The position numbers were made by a program, and so were the translations under genes. 64,000 nt of DNA from Belliella kenyensis (GTDB lineage Bacteria; Bacteroidota; Bacteroidia; Cytophagales; Cyclobacteriaceae): the NCBI RefSeq assembly GCF_022549675.1, contig NZ_JAKZGR010000014.1, forward strand, positions 1 through 64,000, read 5' to 3'. Positions 1 to 8,645 of this stretch are shown one piece after another. The stretch's first letter is position 1. Each line of letters begins with the position of its first letter. The notes under the pieces were generated by a model, which made no database searches, was not told the origin of the DNA, and saw nothing but the letters and a program-made list of their open reading frames with translations.

Positions 1-116
<116 letters not shown>

Positions 117-511
117 AAAGTTTCTATACGCTACTATTAGGTAGCTGTTTCCTATTGCTCTTGGATAATAAATTTGAAATTGATCAATCAATTTCCTGTC
201 GTTTCGTCCTACAATACTTCAATGAACTTTCTCTCTTTTGAGATTTGTTTCAAACCCTTTGTCTGAAAGCGAGTGCAAATATCGAGATGTTTTTTTTAAC
301 TTCCAAAAAGTTTTTAAAAATAATTTTGACTATTTTTTTTCAACTTTTCGAACTCAAAATTTACTCTAATTTCAATCGGCTTTTAATCATTTTATTTGAT
401 CGTTTCCCTCATTTGGGATTGCAAACATAGAGGCTATTTATAAATTTACCAAACCAGATATTCATTTTTTTTGAACATTCTTGGTAAACCGTTGTAGGCA
501 AGCTAAATAAA
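117..511. other. Intergenic: 16S leader, rRNA promoter, DUF2480 3' flank
   Basis: No gene is seen here. The left part (117 to about 270) is the transcribed leader of the 16S rRNA. The promoter is at 276-307 and an A/T-rich tract follows. The right part is the 3' flank of the DUF2480 gene. It contains an 8-bp inverted repeat (tttaccaa/ttggtaaa around 445-488) with a long loop, too weak to call a terminator. The 61-codon open frame at 245-430 is low-complexity and not believed. Confidence 0.6.
276..307 (-). promoter_or_regulatory. Probable rRNA operon promoter
   Basis: On the minus strand TTTG (307-304) is followed after 20 nt by GATATTTG (283-276), one base off the Bacteroidota -7 consensus TAnnTTTG. 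An A/T-rich tract at about 308-360 upstream could act as an UP-like element. It sits about 160 bp before the mature 16S 5' end, a sensible place for an rrn promoter. Assigned from consensus and position only. Confidence 0.5.
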
Positions 512-1018
512 TTATTTGGGAGCCTTATATAATGGCACAGTGCTGCATGGTTCACCATACATAATTGATTTTGCATATGGCTGAATCAAATTTAAGAGAC
601 GACCATATGCATATGCTGGCACTGGAAACTTACTACAACCTTTGATTACAACAGGTCGATCTTTATAAATTATCGGGTCTACTTTTGAAATCGAAGATTC
701 AAACAAAAAATTCTCTAAAACCATCAAATCTCCTATAACATGTTCTACCTCATTGCTTGACAAATAAGTGCTAACCAACATAAAAGCCCAAGCAGGCACT
801 ATTGCATCTGCTGTACAGGTAACTGCCACAAGCTTGCTTTTATACTTATTCCAATCCAAAGACTTCAATGCAGTTCTGAAATCGAGCTCTTTTAATACTA
901 ACTCTTGAAACAAAAAATCCTTTATATCAAACACTGCTCGCTCTTCCTTTCTATAAAGATCCTCTAGATTTATAGTAACAAGAGGACTATTTGCTACTCT
1001 ATTAACAATCTCGCTCAT
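512..1018 (-). CDS. DUF2480 family protein
   Basis: A 168-residue cytosolic protein with no signal peptide or membrane segment. The full-length match to the Bacteroidota DUF2480 family is recognised by the opening MSEIVNRVANSPLVTINLED, a middle CTADAIVPAWAFML stretch and a Cys-containing end (VIKGCSKF, YGEPCSTVPLYK). The biochemical function is unknown. The start overlaps the tsaB stop by 4 bp (ATGA), so it is probably translationally coupled as the last gene of the rpmH-rnpA-ctp-tsaB operon. The conserved Cys residues could bind metal, which is only a guess. Confidence 0.85.
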   Translation of the reverse strand: MSEIVNRVANSPLVTINLEDLYRKEERAVFDIKDFLFQELVLKELDFRTALKSLDWNKYKSKLVAVTCTADAIVPAWAFMLVSTYLSSNEVEHVIGDLMVLENFLFESSISKVDPIIYKDRPVVIKGCSKFPVPAYAYGRLLNLIQPYAKSIMYGEPCSTVPLYKAPK

Positions 1019-1704
1019 GATAGAAATGGGTTTTTCTTAGATTGGACAACCTTAAATTCCTTTAAGTAGTTCGGCTCAAAGTAAGCTAAATCTTCAAAAT
1101 CCTTTACTATAAACTTTTCATAAGCCAAAAGGCCTAAAGATTTACTGGAGTTTTCTATTCCCAAAAAGATCGCATTTCTATGATTGATGATATTTTTGAA
1201 TTTTGTTGCTCCGTCTCCGATAAAATAAACTAAGCCATTATCTAACATAGTTCTATAGGAAAACTCATCAAGTATCACAGGTTTTGGTGACTCTAGTAAA
1301 GTGCCATCACCAAGGAACGAAGATGCATATACCTCCATTCTTCTAGCATCAATCATACTTACAATTGTACTTTTCCTATCAATTAGCCCTACTATTTGAT
1401 ATGCTAGAGCTTTGAGTGTGTCTAACCCGATTAACGGAATATCATTAGCAAAAGCTAGGCCTTTGGCAACCGAAACCCCAATTCTTAAGCCTGTATAGCT
1501 TCCAGGTCCAGCAGAAATAGCCACAGCATTTAAGTCCTTTGGAGATAAAGACGCTGTTTGAAGAAGGTTTTGAATCATAATCATCATAACCTTTGAATGC
1601 ACATTATCATCATTCAGCTCAGAAAGTCCTACTAGCCTTCCATTCTGATGTAAAGAAATCGAGCAAACCTTAGTTGCTGATTCTATGGAAAGAATTGAAA
1701 CCAT
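1015..1704 (-). CDS. tsaB: tRNA threonylcarbamoyladenosine biosynthesis protein TsaB
   Basis: TsaB is the non-catalytic ASKHA-fold partner of TsaD in forming t6A at position 37 of ANN-decoding tRNAs, in the cytoplasm with TsaE. The 229-residue length fits the family. The N-terminal SIESATKVCSISL strand and the AGPGSYTGLRIGVSVAKGLA motif near residues 66-85 are diagnostic. The metal and nucleotide site of TsaD is absent, as expected. It starts 5 bp after the stop of the S41 protease gene and overlaps the DUF2480 gene by 4 bp. Confidence 0.95.
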   Translation of the reverse strand: MVSILSIESATKVCSISLHQNGRLVGLSELNDDNVHSKVMMIMIQNLLQTASLSPKDLNAVAISAGPGSYTGLRIGVSVAKGLAFANDIPLIGLDTLKALAYQIVGLIDRKSTIVSMIDARRMEVYASSFLGDGTLLESPKPVILDEFSYRTMLDNGLVYFIGDGATKFKNIINHRNAIFLGIENSSKSLGLLAYEKFIVKDFEDLAYFEPNYLKEFKVVQSKKNPFLS

Positions 1705-1709
1705 TTAAC

Positions 1710-3371
1710 CTACTTCCGCTTAGAATTCACACTTAACAAAGTATTTATTTTATTTGAATTGGACAAAATATCAAGTGATTGTTTGACCGCTAAGTCTTCA
1801 CTTAAAGATGCCTCAATCACTCCCTCTTGATAATAATACCTAGATATCAATTCGTCTTTTATCGCTTCTTTGATTTCGGACTTGAAGGTTTGTAAGTCTT
1901 GCTCTTTACTATGCGTAACCTTCTTTTTTAGACTTTGAATCTGATCTTTTATTTCATCAAAATACTTCTCTTTTTCGGCATATTTCTCAAGATCTTCTAT
2001 AGATTTCTCCACATAAGTCGTATAGTCATACTCCTTCCCTTCTAGCCATGCTACAAAATCGTTGTAAGTTTCATCAGAAACTTTGAATTCCCTAGGACTG
2101 GGAATTTCCTTATTTTTCAAAAAGTATTGATTTCCAAAATCAAAGATCAAACTCCTCGCAACCAAACTATATGTAATAGGTGCGTATGTTCTGTCTTCAA
2201 CAGATTCATCAGGTTCTATTCCCGCTCCATCAAATACAACTCTTCCGTTTTTGGTTTTAAATTGATTTCTTAATGAATCGGGCACTACCCTTTCTTCACC
2301 ATCCTTTTTACTATAATCTATAGCTTGAATACATCTTCCGCTAGGAATATAGTATTTTGCCGTAGTCAATTTAATTTGAGAATTATAAGATAAAGGCACG
2401 GTAGTTTGTACAAGACCTTTACCAAATGTCTTTTTCCCTACAAGCACTGCTCTATCATAGTCTTGTAATGCACCTGCTACAATTTCAGATGCAGAAGCAC
2501 TTCTCTCATTAATCAGTACGACTAATGGTATATCTTTATCCAAAGGTGATTTGGTAGTCTTATATACTACATTGACACTTTCTAGTTTCCCTTTAGTGCT
2601 TACCACTTCTTTTCCTTTAGGAATAAACAAGTTCACAATTTCAACTGCTTCTTTCAAAATCCCCCCTGGATTATCCCTCACATCTAATACAAGACTGGTT
2701 ATACCTTGAGACTTTAGGTCAATCAATGCTTTCCTTACATCAGAGGCAGCATTTGTGGTAAAATCTGTGAGTTTTATATATCCTGTGTTATCATCCAGTT
2801 TGCCATAATATGGCACATTGCTAATTACGATCTTCTTCCTCTCCAAATCTACAGAAATGGTATCTTGTCCTCTCTTCACTTGAACAAAAACAGATGTATT
2901 GGCTGGGCCTTTGAGTAACCTTGAAATGTCTGCGGTCTCCTTTTCTCTAACATCAACCGTATCAACTTTTAAAAATTCATCTCCAATTCGCAATCCAGCA
3001 GATTGGGCAGGAAAACCCTTGTAAGGCATGAGAACCATATTTTTACCAGTTCTGTTACCTATCAATGCGCCTACACCTCCATATTCTCCTGTGGTTAGCA
3101 TTCTAAAATCATCTGAGTTTTCTTCTGGGATAAACTCTGTATAAGGATCAAGTTCTTCCAACATAGCGTTAATCCCCACAGTCACCAACTCTTCTGCATC
3201 TATTTCATCAACATAATATGAATCCAATTCTCTTACCAACGAAGCGAAAATATCTAGATTTTTGGCTATCGCAAAAAGCTTGTCATTCTTCAAATTGAAA
3301 GAAAGCAATATTGAAACTATGGCAGCTCCTAAAATTGATGGAAGGATGAATTTAGATTTATTATATTTCAT
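1710..3371 (-). CDS. S41 family C-terminal processing protease (Ctp/Tsp-like)
   Basis: A 553-residue membrane-anchored or periplasmic tail-processing protease. A single N-terminal hydrophobic segment (about residues 9-26) acts as signal or anchor. An S41 N-terminal helical region is followed by a PDZ domain (about 85-170, from GEYGGVGALIG to GLRIGDEFLKVD). The catalytic domain carries the Ser motif NERSASASEIVAGAL and the Lys motif KKTFGKGLVQ. A charged C-terminal extension (about 430-553) is typical of Bacteroidota homologues. The substrate is unknown. It lies 9 bp after rnpA and 5 bp before tsaB in the same operon. Confidence 0.93.
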   Translation of the reverse strand: MKYNKSKFILPSILGAAIVSILLSFNLKNDKLFAIAKNLDIFASLVRELDSYYVDEIDAEELVTVGINAMLEELDPYTEFIPEENSDDFRMLTTGEYGGVGALIGNRTGKNMVLMPYKGFPAQSAGLRIGDEFLKVDTVDVREKETADISRLLKGPANTSVFVQVKRGQDTISVDLERKKIVISNVPYYGKLDDNTGYIKLTDFTTNAASDVRKALIDLKSQGITSLVLDVRDNPGGILKEAVEIVNLFIPKGKEVVSTKGKLESVNVVYKTTKSPLDKDIPLVVLINERSASASEIVAGALQDYDRAVLVGKKTFGKGLVQTTVPLSYNSQIKLTTAKYYIPSGRCIQAIDYSKKDGEERVVPDSLRNQFKTKNGRVVFDGAGIEPDESVEDRTYAPITYSLVARSLIFDFGNQYFLKNKEIPSPREFKVSDETYNDFVAWLEGKEYDYTTYVEKSIEDLEKYAEKEKYFDEIKDQIQSLKKKVTHSKEQDLQTFKSEIKEAIKDELISRYYYQEGVIEASLSEDLAVKQSLDILSNSNKINTLLSVNSKRK

Positions 3372-3380
3372 GGTGTGGTA

Positions 3381-3761
3381 TTATCTATTGTGGTGTGATT
3401 CATTCAATTTTGTAAGTGCCTTGATCACCGACGATTCAATTTTCTTAAATTCAAGAATCTCTGAAGAAACATAAATTAATGCTATCTGTAAGTTCGAGTG
3501 ATTTCCTGAAGCTAACAGGCTCTTGTTCAACCTATAAGCTTCTTTTAATCTGCGTTTTATCAAATTGCGGCCAACAGCTTTTTTTATCTTTCTCTTTGAA
3601 ACGGAAAAAAGTACCTGAATAGTTTCAGCATCGCTATTATTACTTGAAAAGTATAGAATCTTAAGTGGATATAAAAAAAAAGAGGAACCTTTATCAAAAA
3701 GTTCCTTTATAGCCTTTTGAGAATGTAATCTTTCATTCTTTGGAAGTCCGTATTTCTTCAT
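3381..3761 (-). CDS. rnpA: Ribonuclease P protein component
   Basis: The protein subunit of RNase P, which helps the catalytic RNA remove 5' leaders from tRNA precursors. It opens MKKYGLPKNERLHSQ and has the family core VLFSVSKRKIKKAVGRNLIKR followed by RLKEAYR. The ATG at 3761 is preferred over the in-frame ATGs at 3767 and 3794. It begins at the conserved (L)PKxERL region and gives the usual length of about 126 residues. It lies 42 bp after rpmH, the near-universal bacterial order. Confidence 0.93.
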   Translation of the reverse strand: MKKYGLPKNERLHSQKAIKELFDKGSSFFLYPLKILYFSSNNSDAETIQVLFSVSKRKIKKAVGRNLIKRRLKEAYRLNKSLLASGNHSNLQIALIYVSSEILEFKKIESSVIKALTKLNESHHNR

Positions 3762-3803
3762 ATTCATTGCTTGCGTATAAATATACGAAATCAATGTAAT
3801 GAA

Positions 3804-3962
3804 TTACTTCTTAAGTGTCTTTTCTGAAGAAACAGTAAGTTTATGTCTACCCTTTGCTCTTCTAGACTTGATTACTCTTCTTCCATTAGCAGTAGACATT
3901 CTTTCTCTGAATCCATGCTTATTTCTTCTTTTTCTACGAGAAGGCTGAAATGTTCTTTTCAT
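3804..3962 (-). CDS. rpmH: 50S ribosomal protein L34
   Basis: A 52-residue, very basic protein found by translating the minus strand (ATG at 3962, TAA at 3806-3804). It begins [20 protein letters not shown] and continues [19 protein letters not shown], the L34 signature, with a Bacteroidota-type extension ending in KTLKK. It is a structural protein of the large ribosomal subunit. It is the first gene of the rpmH-rnpA-ctp-tsaB-DUF2480 operon and is preceded by a strong consensus promoter at 4030-4060. Confidence 0.97.
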   Translation of the reverse strand: MKRTFQPSRRKRRNKHGFRERMSTANGRRVIKSRRAKGRHKLTVSSEKTLKK

Positions 3963-4029
3963 GACGCTATGTTTTAATATTTTGTATGCTTACCTAAATC
4001 CTTCCATCGGTTCACCCTAAAAAGGACTG

Positions 4030-4060
4030 CAAAGATAGATAGGTTTTTTTTATTTACAAA
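4030..4060 (-). promoter_or_regulatory. Promoter of the rpmH-rnpA operon
   Basis: On the minus strand TTTG (4060-4057), exactly 19 nt, then TATCTTTG (4037-4030). This matches the Bacteroidota sigma-ABfr consensus TTTG-N19-TAnnTTTG with no mismatch. It lies about 68 bp upstream of the rpmH ATG. It is the best-formed promoter I found in the window. Confidence 0.8.
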
Positions 4061-4100
4061 TCAGAGATTTACTTTTGTTGAATAACAATCATATTTTGAT

Positions 4101-5744
4101 ATGCAATATTTAATCAATAGACCTTTTATCACATCCCAATATATAGATTTAAAGCTCTTAATTTCCTGCAAAGCAAATGAAATCGTTTCTCTACAACTTG
4201 CAACTTGGAGACCCGGAAGGTATGAAATCATTGATTTTGCTGCAAAAATAAAAAATTTTGAAGTTTATTTTCAAAATGACCTATTTGCTTGGTCAAAAGT
4301 AAGCAAAAGCCTGTGGGTATTTGAAGCAATAGAAGAAGGGATTTATGAAGTCAATTATAAGTTCTATGCGAATCAAATGGATGCTGGTGGCTCTTGGTCT
4401 GATGATACCCAACTATACATCAATTTTAGCAATTGTATATTTGAAATCAAAGAAAGGGCTGAAGAGCCAATTGAGGTTTCTATAGATCTTCCAAGTGACT
4501 ATATCGTAGCTTCTTCCTTGAAAAGGATTAATCAAAACACCTGGGAGGCTCTGAATTACCAAGAGATCATAGATAGCCCATTGCTTGCAAGTTCTCAATT
4601 GACTCATTTGCATTATGAAAGCGAAAAGTCAGTTTTCCACATTTGGTTAAATGGGAATTCCTATTTCGACCATGAAGAATTGATCAAGGTGTTCAGATCT
4701 TTTACCAAAAGACAAGTTGAGGATTTTGGTGAATTTACTGCAAAAAACTATCACTTTATAATCCAATTACTCCCTTACAAGCATTACCATGGTGTTGAGC
4801 ATAAGTTTTCAACAGTAATTACAATTGGCCCAGACAAGGATCTGGCAGACAAGAAACTTTTCAAAGAATTGATAGGTGTAAGCTCTCATGAGTTGTATCA
4901 TTTCTGGAATGTGTGCAGGATAAGGCCAAAAGAACTATTGTCATATGACCTTAGTAAAGAAGTGAATTTAGATTCAGGGTTTGTATTGGAAGGAATCACT
5001 ACATATATGGGGGATTTATATTTGCTAAAATCAAACTTTTTCTCTTTGGAGGAATACCTTCAAGAGGCTATACTCGCCAGACTGCAAAGAGAATTTGACA
5101 ACTTTGGTTGGAAAAATCAAAGCATCATTGAATCAAGCATAGACCTCTGGCTAGATGGTTATAAACCTGGCATTCCTGATAAAAAAGTAAATATTTATAA
5201 TAGAGGATCATTACTAGCCTTTTGTCTCGATGTAATGTTGGTTGAAAATCAGAGTTCACTAGCCAATGTAATGCGTATCATGTGGGAAAAGTATGGATCT
5301 CAAAAGACAGGATACAATATGACGCAATTCATCAACATAATCTCGAAAGCTATGAATGATCCTAGAAAAGCTGAAAAGTTTATGATGAATTTTGTATTTG
5401 GAAAGAATGACCTTTTCCCTTTAATTGAAAAATGCTGTGCTATGTTAGGGTTTCAAATAAATAAAAAATATGAAAGCGGTAATGAGTTATTGCACCAATT
5501 TGGGATAAGAGTTGTGGAGAATTGTGTCACTCAAATACATCCAGATGCTGTAGCATATAAATCGATTATGATAAACGACAAGATCACCTCATTAGAAACC
5601 TATAAGGAAGGGATCTATTTGGAGGTAGACCGTTATTCACGAAAGATATCAATTGAAATTCCACATTCTGATCTTAATTTTTTCCCAACATTTCAAATCG
5701 AGGTCAAATCCCCAACGCCTATATTTGAAAAATGGAAGAAATAA
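4101..5744 (+). CDS. M61 family metallopeptidase (glycyl aminopeptidase-like)
   Basis: A 547-residue zinc aminopeptidase-like protein with no obvious signal peptide. It has an N-terminal beta domain and then the catalytic HExxH motif in VSSHELYHFWNV (about residue 263). The third ligand region FVLEGITTYMGDLYLL follows about 30 residues later, as in M61. The C-terminus carries a degenerate PDZ-like region (about 450-530), with HPDAVAYKSIMINDKI resembling a PDZ core. A -7-like TACTTTTG lies at 4070-4077, but no good -33 box was found. The physiological substrate is unknown. Confidence 0.9.
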   Translation: MQYLINRPFITSQYIDLKLLISCKANEIVSLQLATWRPGRYEIIDFAAKIKNFEVYFQNDLFAWSKVSKSLWVFEAIEEGIYEVNYKFYANQMDAGGSWSDDTQLYINFSNCIFEIKERAEEPIEVSIDLPSDYIVASSLKRINQNTWEALNYQEIIDSPLLASSQLTHLHYESEKSVFHIWLNGNSYFDHEELIKVFRSFTKRQVEDFGEFTAKNYHFIIQLLPYKHYHGVEHKFSTVITIGPDKDLADKKLFKELIGVSSHELYHFWNVCRIRPKELLSYDLSKEVNLDSGFVLEGITTYMGDLYLLKSNFFSLEEYLQEAILARLQREFDNFGWKNQSIIESSIDLWLDGYKPGIPDKKVNIYNRGSLLAFCLDVMLVENQSSLANVMRIMWEKYGSQKTGYNMTQFINIISKAMNDPRKAEKFMMNFVFGKNDLFPLIEKCCAMLGFQINKKYESGNELLHQFGIRVVENCVTQIHPDAVAYKSIMINDKITSLETYKEGIYLEVDRYSRKISIEIPHSDLNFFPTFQIEVKSPTPIFEKWKK

Positions 5745-5770
5745 AAAAGGAGGCTCTCACCTCCTTTTTT
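5743..5770. terminator. Bidirectional rho-independent terminator
   Basis: An 11-bp perfect stem aaaaaaggagg / cctcctttttt with a 6-nt loop. It begins inside the stop codon of the M61 gene and lies just before the stop of the convergent gene ending at 5779. Runs of A and T on the two sides let it work in both directions. Confidence 0.9.
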
Positions 5771-5778
5771 ATTTTCAA

Positions 5779-6522
5779 TTAATTAAAATCTTCATCATTG
5801 AGCTCTTTGTTCAATTCAATCTTGACTATTTTAGTTTCTAGTGGAACGGGTAGCATGGGGCTATTCATTGTAATAGTATGAGGGTAGAGCACCCCACTTA
5901 CTTCTTTATAATCAGAATAAATCATATCTCCTGCTGCATCTGAGCTGGTTTTCAACTTCAAGCCAGATTTTGTAGAGTAATACTCAACTGTTTTCATACC
6001 ATTTGGTAACGTAAGTATCATAACATTTGCTTCTTCACCATCGACTTGCTCAGTTCCTCTAAGCGAAAGTTCAATACCAAGATCCTTATACATTGGTTCA
6101 GGAAAAACATAAGTCTGAGTCTTGATCATTGCTAACATTTCTTCTGGTAAATCTTGAGACTGACCACCAGCTTCCATATAACCTTTTCCATCCTTGAGAA
6201 TCATTTTCTGCTGAACCTCACCCATTACTTTGGTCTCTTGTTTCAATCGTGAATTCTCGGAGTCAGCGAATAAAATTGTCTCAATTTTCATTCCTTGAAA
6301 ATCCGCCACCATTGAAACATAAGATGTCTTAATTTTCTTAACATTTTCTAACCCGCCCACTGCTTCTACATATTTAGCTATCACTTCTTCAGGCTCGAGT
6401 AAAGTGAGCTTGGCTTCTATTTTGTGATTTTCGTCTAATGAACGTTCAAATGCAAATACAGAATGCATAAAAGTTGATCCCACTATGAAAGCAGTAGACA
6501 TTAAAAGAATTTTAATTTTCAT
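5779..6522 (-). CDS. Exported protein homologous to the C-terminal domain of the adjacent M16 protein
   Basis: A 247-residue protein with a Sec signal peptide (MKIKILLMSTAFIVGSTF..., cleavage near FAFE, residue 25). The mature part (from EEVIAKYVEAVGG) is a paralogue of the last 225 or so residues of the protein encoded at 6579-8621. They share the VxxVGG-type opening, KDGK, a FPEP/FPEL patch, SGLKLK, the YSDYKEVSGVLYP versus YNNYREVNGVKYP block and the ending DEDFN/DEQFN. The fold is probably a LolA/lipoprotein-like half barrel (inference). It is the last gene of a three-gene operon with the M16 pair and is probably periplasmic or bound to the outer membrane. Confidence 0.75.
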   Translation of the reverse strand: MKIKILLMSTAFIVGSTFMHSVFAFERSLDENHKIEAKLTLLEPEEVIAKYVEAVGGLENVKKIKTSYVSMVADFQGMKIETILFADSENSRLKQETKVMGEVQQKMILKDGKGYMEAGGQSQDLPEEMLAMIKTQTYVFPEPMYKDLGIELSLRGTEQVDGEEANVMILTLPNGMKTVEYYSTKSGLKLKTSSDAAGDMIYSDYKEVSGVLYPHTITMNSPMLPVPLETKIVKIELNKELNDEDFN

Positions 6523-6578
6523 AATAAATATAGTTTAGTGATAATTTTACAAAATCCACGTCCAATGAATGAACAAGG

Positions 6579-8621
6579 TTAATTGAATTGCTCGTCTTCA
6601 ATTGAAACATTGAATTCAATATTTTCTACTTTGGCCGCCAATGGCACAGGTATCATAGGGTTGCTGATAGTCATCAACATGGGATACTTTACACCATTTA
6701 CTTCCCTGTAATTGTTATAGACTACTTCTCCTGAGGTTGGACTTTCCATTTTCAATTTCAAGCCACTTTCGACACCAAAAAAGAAATCAGATGAACTTCC
6801 TGAAGCTGTAGTTACGATTAATTTATAGGCATTTTCTCCCTCAACTTCTTTTATGCCATCAAGTTTTAGGGTGTAGCCTAGCGATTCAAAATGCAGTTCA
6901 GGGAAAATGTACATTGAAAGTTTCGCTTCCTCGTATTGTTCATCAGGAAGTTGTTGCGTTTGTCCCATTGCAACTACTGATGCCTTCCCGTCTTTTATAA
7001 TGGTATTGGACATGACATTGCCGCCCATCAAAACTTTATTGGAGAAAGCTTCTTTATTTTCGTCATGATAAAAGTTCATGCCAAGTTTCATTCCTTGAAT
7101 TTCGGCATTAGCTTCTATGACAGCTGTTCTCACCGATTTAACTTTATCCACTCCTCCTAAAGCTTCGAAATACTTTTCTAGTACTTTTTCAACTGTCATA
7201 TCTGCATCCATAGCAATTATCTTCTCTGGATCGCCCGCTGTATTGAATCTATTGATATCTCCATATGCCATCAAACCCTCAGAAACCAAAGATCCATTTC
7301 CAACTATTGTAATGTACATGTTATCAGGCTTCAAAAACTTTTTGGCTGCTTCATTTACTTCTTCCACCGTTAAAGCATTTAATCTCTGAAGGTATGTTGC
7401 ATAATAATCTTTGGGTAACCCGTATCTCTCAATATTGATTGCAAAATTCGCTATAGTTGAAGGGCTTTCAAGAGATCTTCCAAATGAGCCACTCAAATTG
7501 GCTTTAGCAGCATCTAATTCTTCTTGTGTGACACCATTGTCTTTCATATTTCTGATTTCATGAATCATCTCATAAATTGCTGAATCTGTAGCAGTACCTC
7601 TCACACTAGCATTTGCAGAAAAGCTTGAGACAAGGCTATTGGAGCCAATTCTGGCATAGGCACCGTAAGTATAACCTTTATCTTCTCTCAGGTTCATAAA
7701 CAACCTTGAAGAACCACCTCCACCAAGAATAAACCCAGCCACTTGGCTAGCCAAATAATCTGGAGAAGGAAGGTGATTTTCGATAGGATAAGTCAATTCT
7801 ACAACAGACTGTTGCGCAGATGGTCTATCTACAAGGGCCACTGTGTTTCGTTCAGGAATTTGAGGTTTCTTGTATTCATGCTTTGGAACCTCTTTCTTCT
7901 CCCATTTGGCAAAATGCTTATTGACTAGCTTTTTTGCTTGATCCAAAGTAACATCTCCTACAATAGCTAAATATGCGATATTCGGTCTATAATATGTTTC
8001 ATAGTAAGCCTTTATATCCGCTACTTCGATATTATCAATGGTTTCTTCAGTCTCGCTCTCACCATAAGGATGATCTGTGCCAAAAACTAACTTACTTGTC
8101 AAAATTGAAGAAATTGTAGATGGGTCAGATTTCGCGGCAGCAATTCCAGATTTGGCTTGTGTTTTCAACTTTTGCAGTTCCTCTTCCGGGAAAATTGGGT
8201 TAAAAAGTACATCAGCCATAAGTTCCAATACTTTTTCTTGATGCTTAGTCAAAGTAGATGCTGAGATAGAAGTAGAAGATGCTGAAATTCTGGCTCCAAG
8301 AAAATCCACTTCCTCATTAAATTGATCCTTAGATCTGTTTTTAGTTCCCGCAGTAATCATTTCTCCTACAAAGTCTAACATTCCTGCTTTATCACCTTCC
8401 AGGATTGGATCCCTATCCAATATTAATGAATAGGTTACCCTAGGAAGCTTTGAGTTTTGAATCACAAAAACTTTCAATCCATTTGGCAAAGTAAACGATT
8501 CTGCGTCACCAAATCTGATCTCTGGAGCTGGACCAGCTTCAGGCATCTTGGACCTATCTAACTGTGCATTTGCTACAAATGACAGCGATATTAAAAGTAA
8601 TATTATATATAGTTTTTTCAT
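6579..8621 (-). CDS. M16 family protein without HxxEH, with fused C-terminal lipoprotein-like domain
   Basis: A 680-residue exported protein (signal peptide MKKLYIILLLISLSFVANAQ). Residues about 45-440 form the two M16 (insulinase/pitrilysin) lobes. The zinc motif HxxEH is absent: the equivalent region reads MLDFVGEMITAG. The substrate-binding arm LREDKGYTYGAYA is kept. This is the typical non-catalytic partner of a two-subunit M16 peptidase. Residues about 455-680 are an extra domain homologous to the neighbouring 247-residue protein. It lies 24 bp after the catalytic M16 gene, so the two probably form a periplasmic heterodimer. Confidence 0.88.
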   Translation of the reverse strand: MKKLYIILLLISLSFVANAQLDRSKMPEAGPAPEIRFGDAESFTLPNGLKVFVIQNSKLPRVTYSLILDRDPILEGDKAGMLDFVGEMITAGTKNRSKDQFNEEVDFLGARISASSTSISASTLTKHQEKVLELMADVLFNPIFPEEELQKLKTQAKSGIAAAKSDPSTISSILTSKLVFGTDHPYGESETEETIDNIEVADIKAYYETYYRPNIAYLAIVGDVTLDQAKKLVNKHFAKWEKKEVPKHEYKKPQIPERNTVALVDRPSAQQSVVELTYPIENHLPSPDYLASQVAGFILGGGGSSRLFMNLREDKGYTYGAYARIGSNSLVSSFSANASVRGTATDSAIYEMIHEIRNMKDNGVTQEELDAAKANLSGSFGRSLESPSTIANFAINIERYGLPKDYYATYLQRLNALTVEEVNEAAKKFLKPDNMYITIVGNGSLVSEGLMAYGDINRFNTAGDPEKIIAMDADMTVEKVLEKYFEALGGVDKVKSVRTAVIEANAEIQGMKLGMNFYHDENKEAFSNKVLMGGNVMSNTIIKDGKASVVAMGQTQQLPDEQYEEAKLSMYIFPELHFESLGYTLKLDGIKEVEGENAYKLIVTTASGSSSDFFFGVESGLKLKMESPTSGEVVYNNYREVNGVKYPMLMTISNPMIPVPLAAKVENIEFNVSIEDEQFN

Positions 8622-8645
8622 TTTTATTCACGTTAAATTCAAAAC

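Noticed and set aside
245-430. 61-codon open frame in the rRNA leader
   Set aside because: Low-complexity Phe/Leu/Ile-rich translation of an A/T-rich promoter tract; no family features and no plausible start context.
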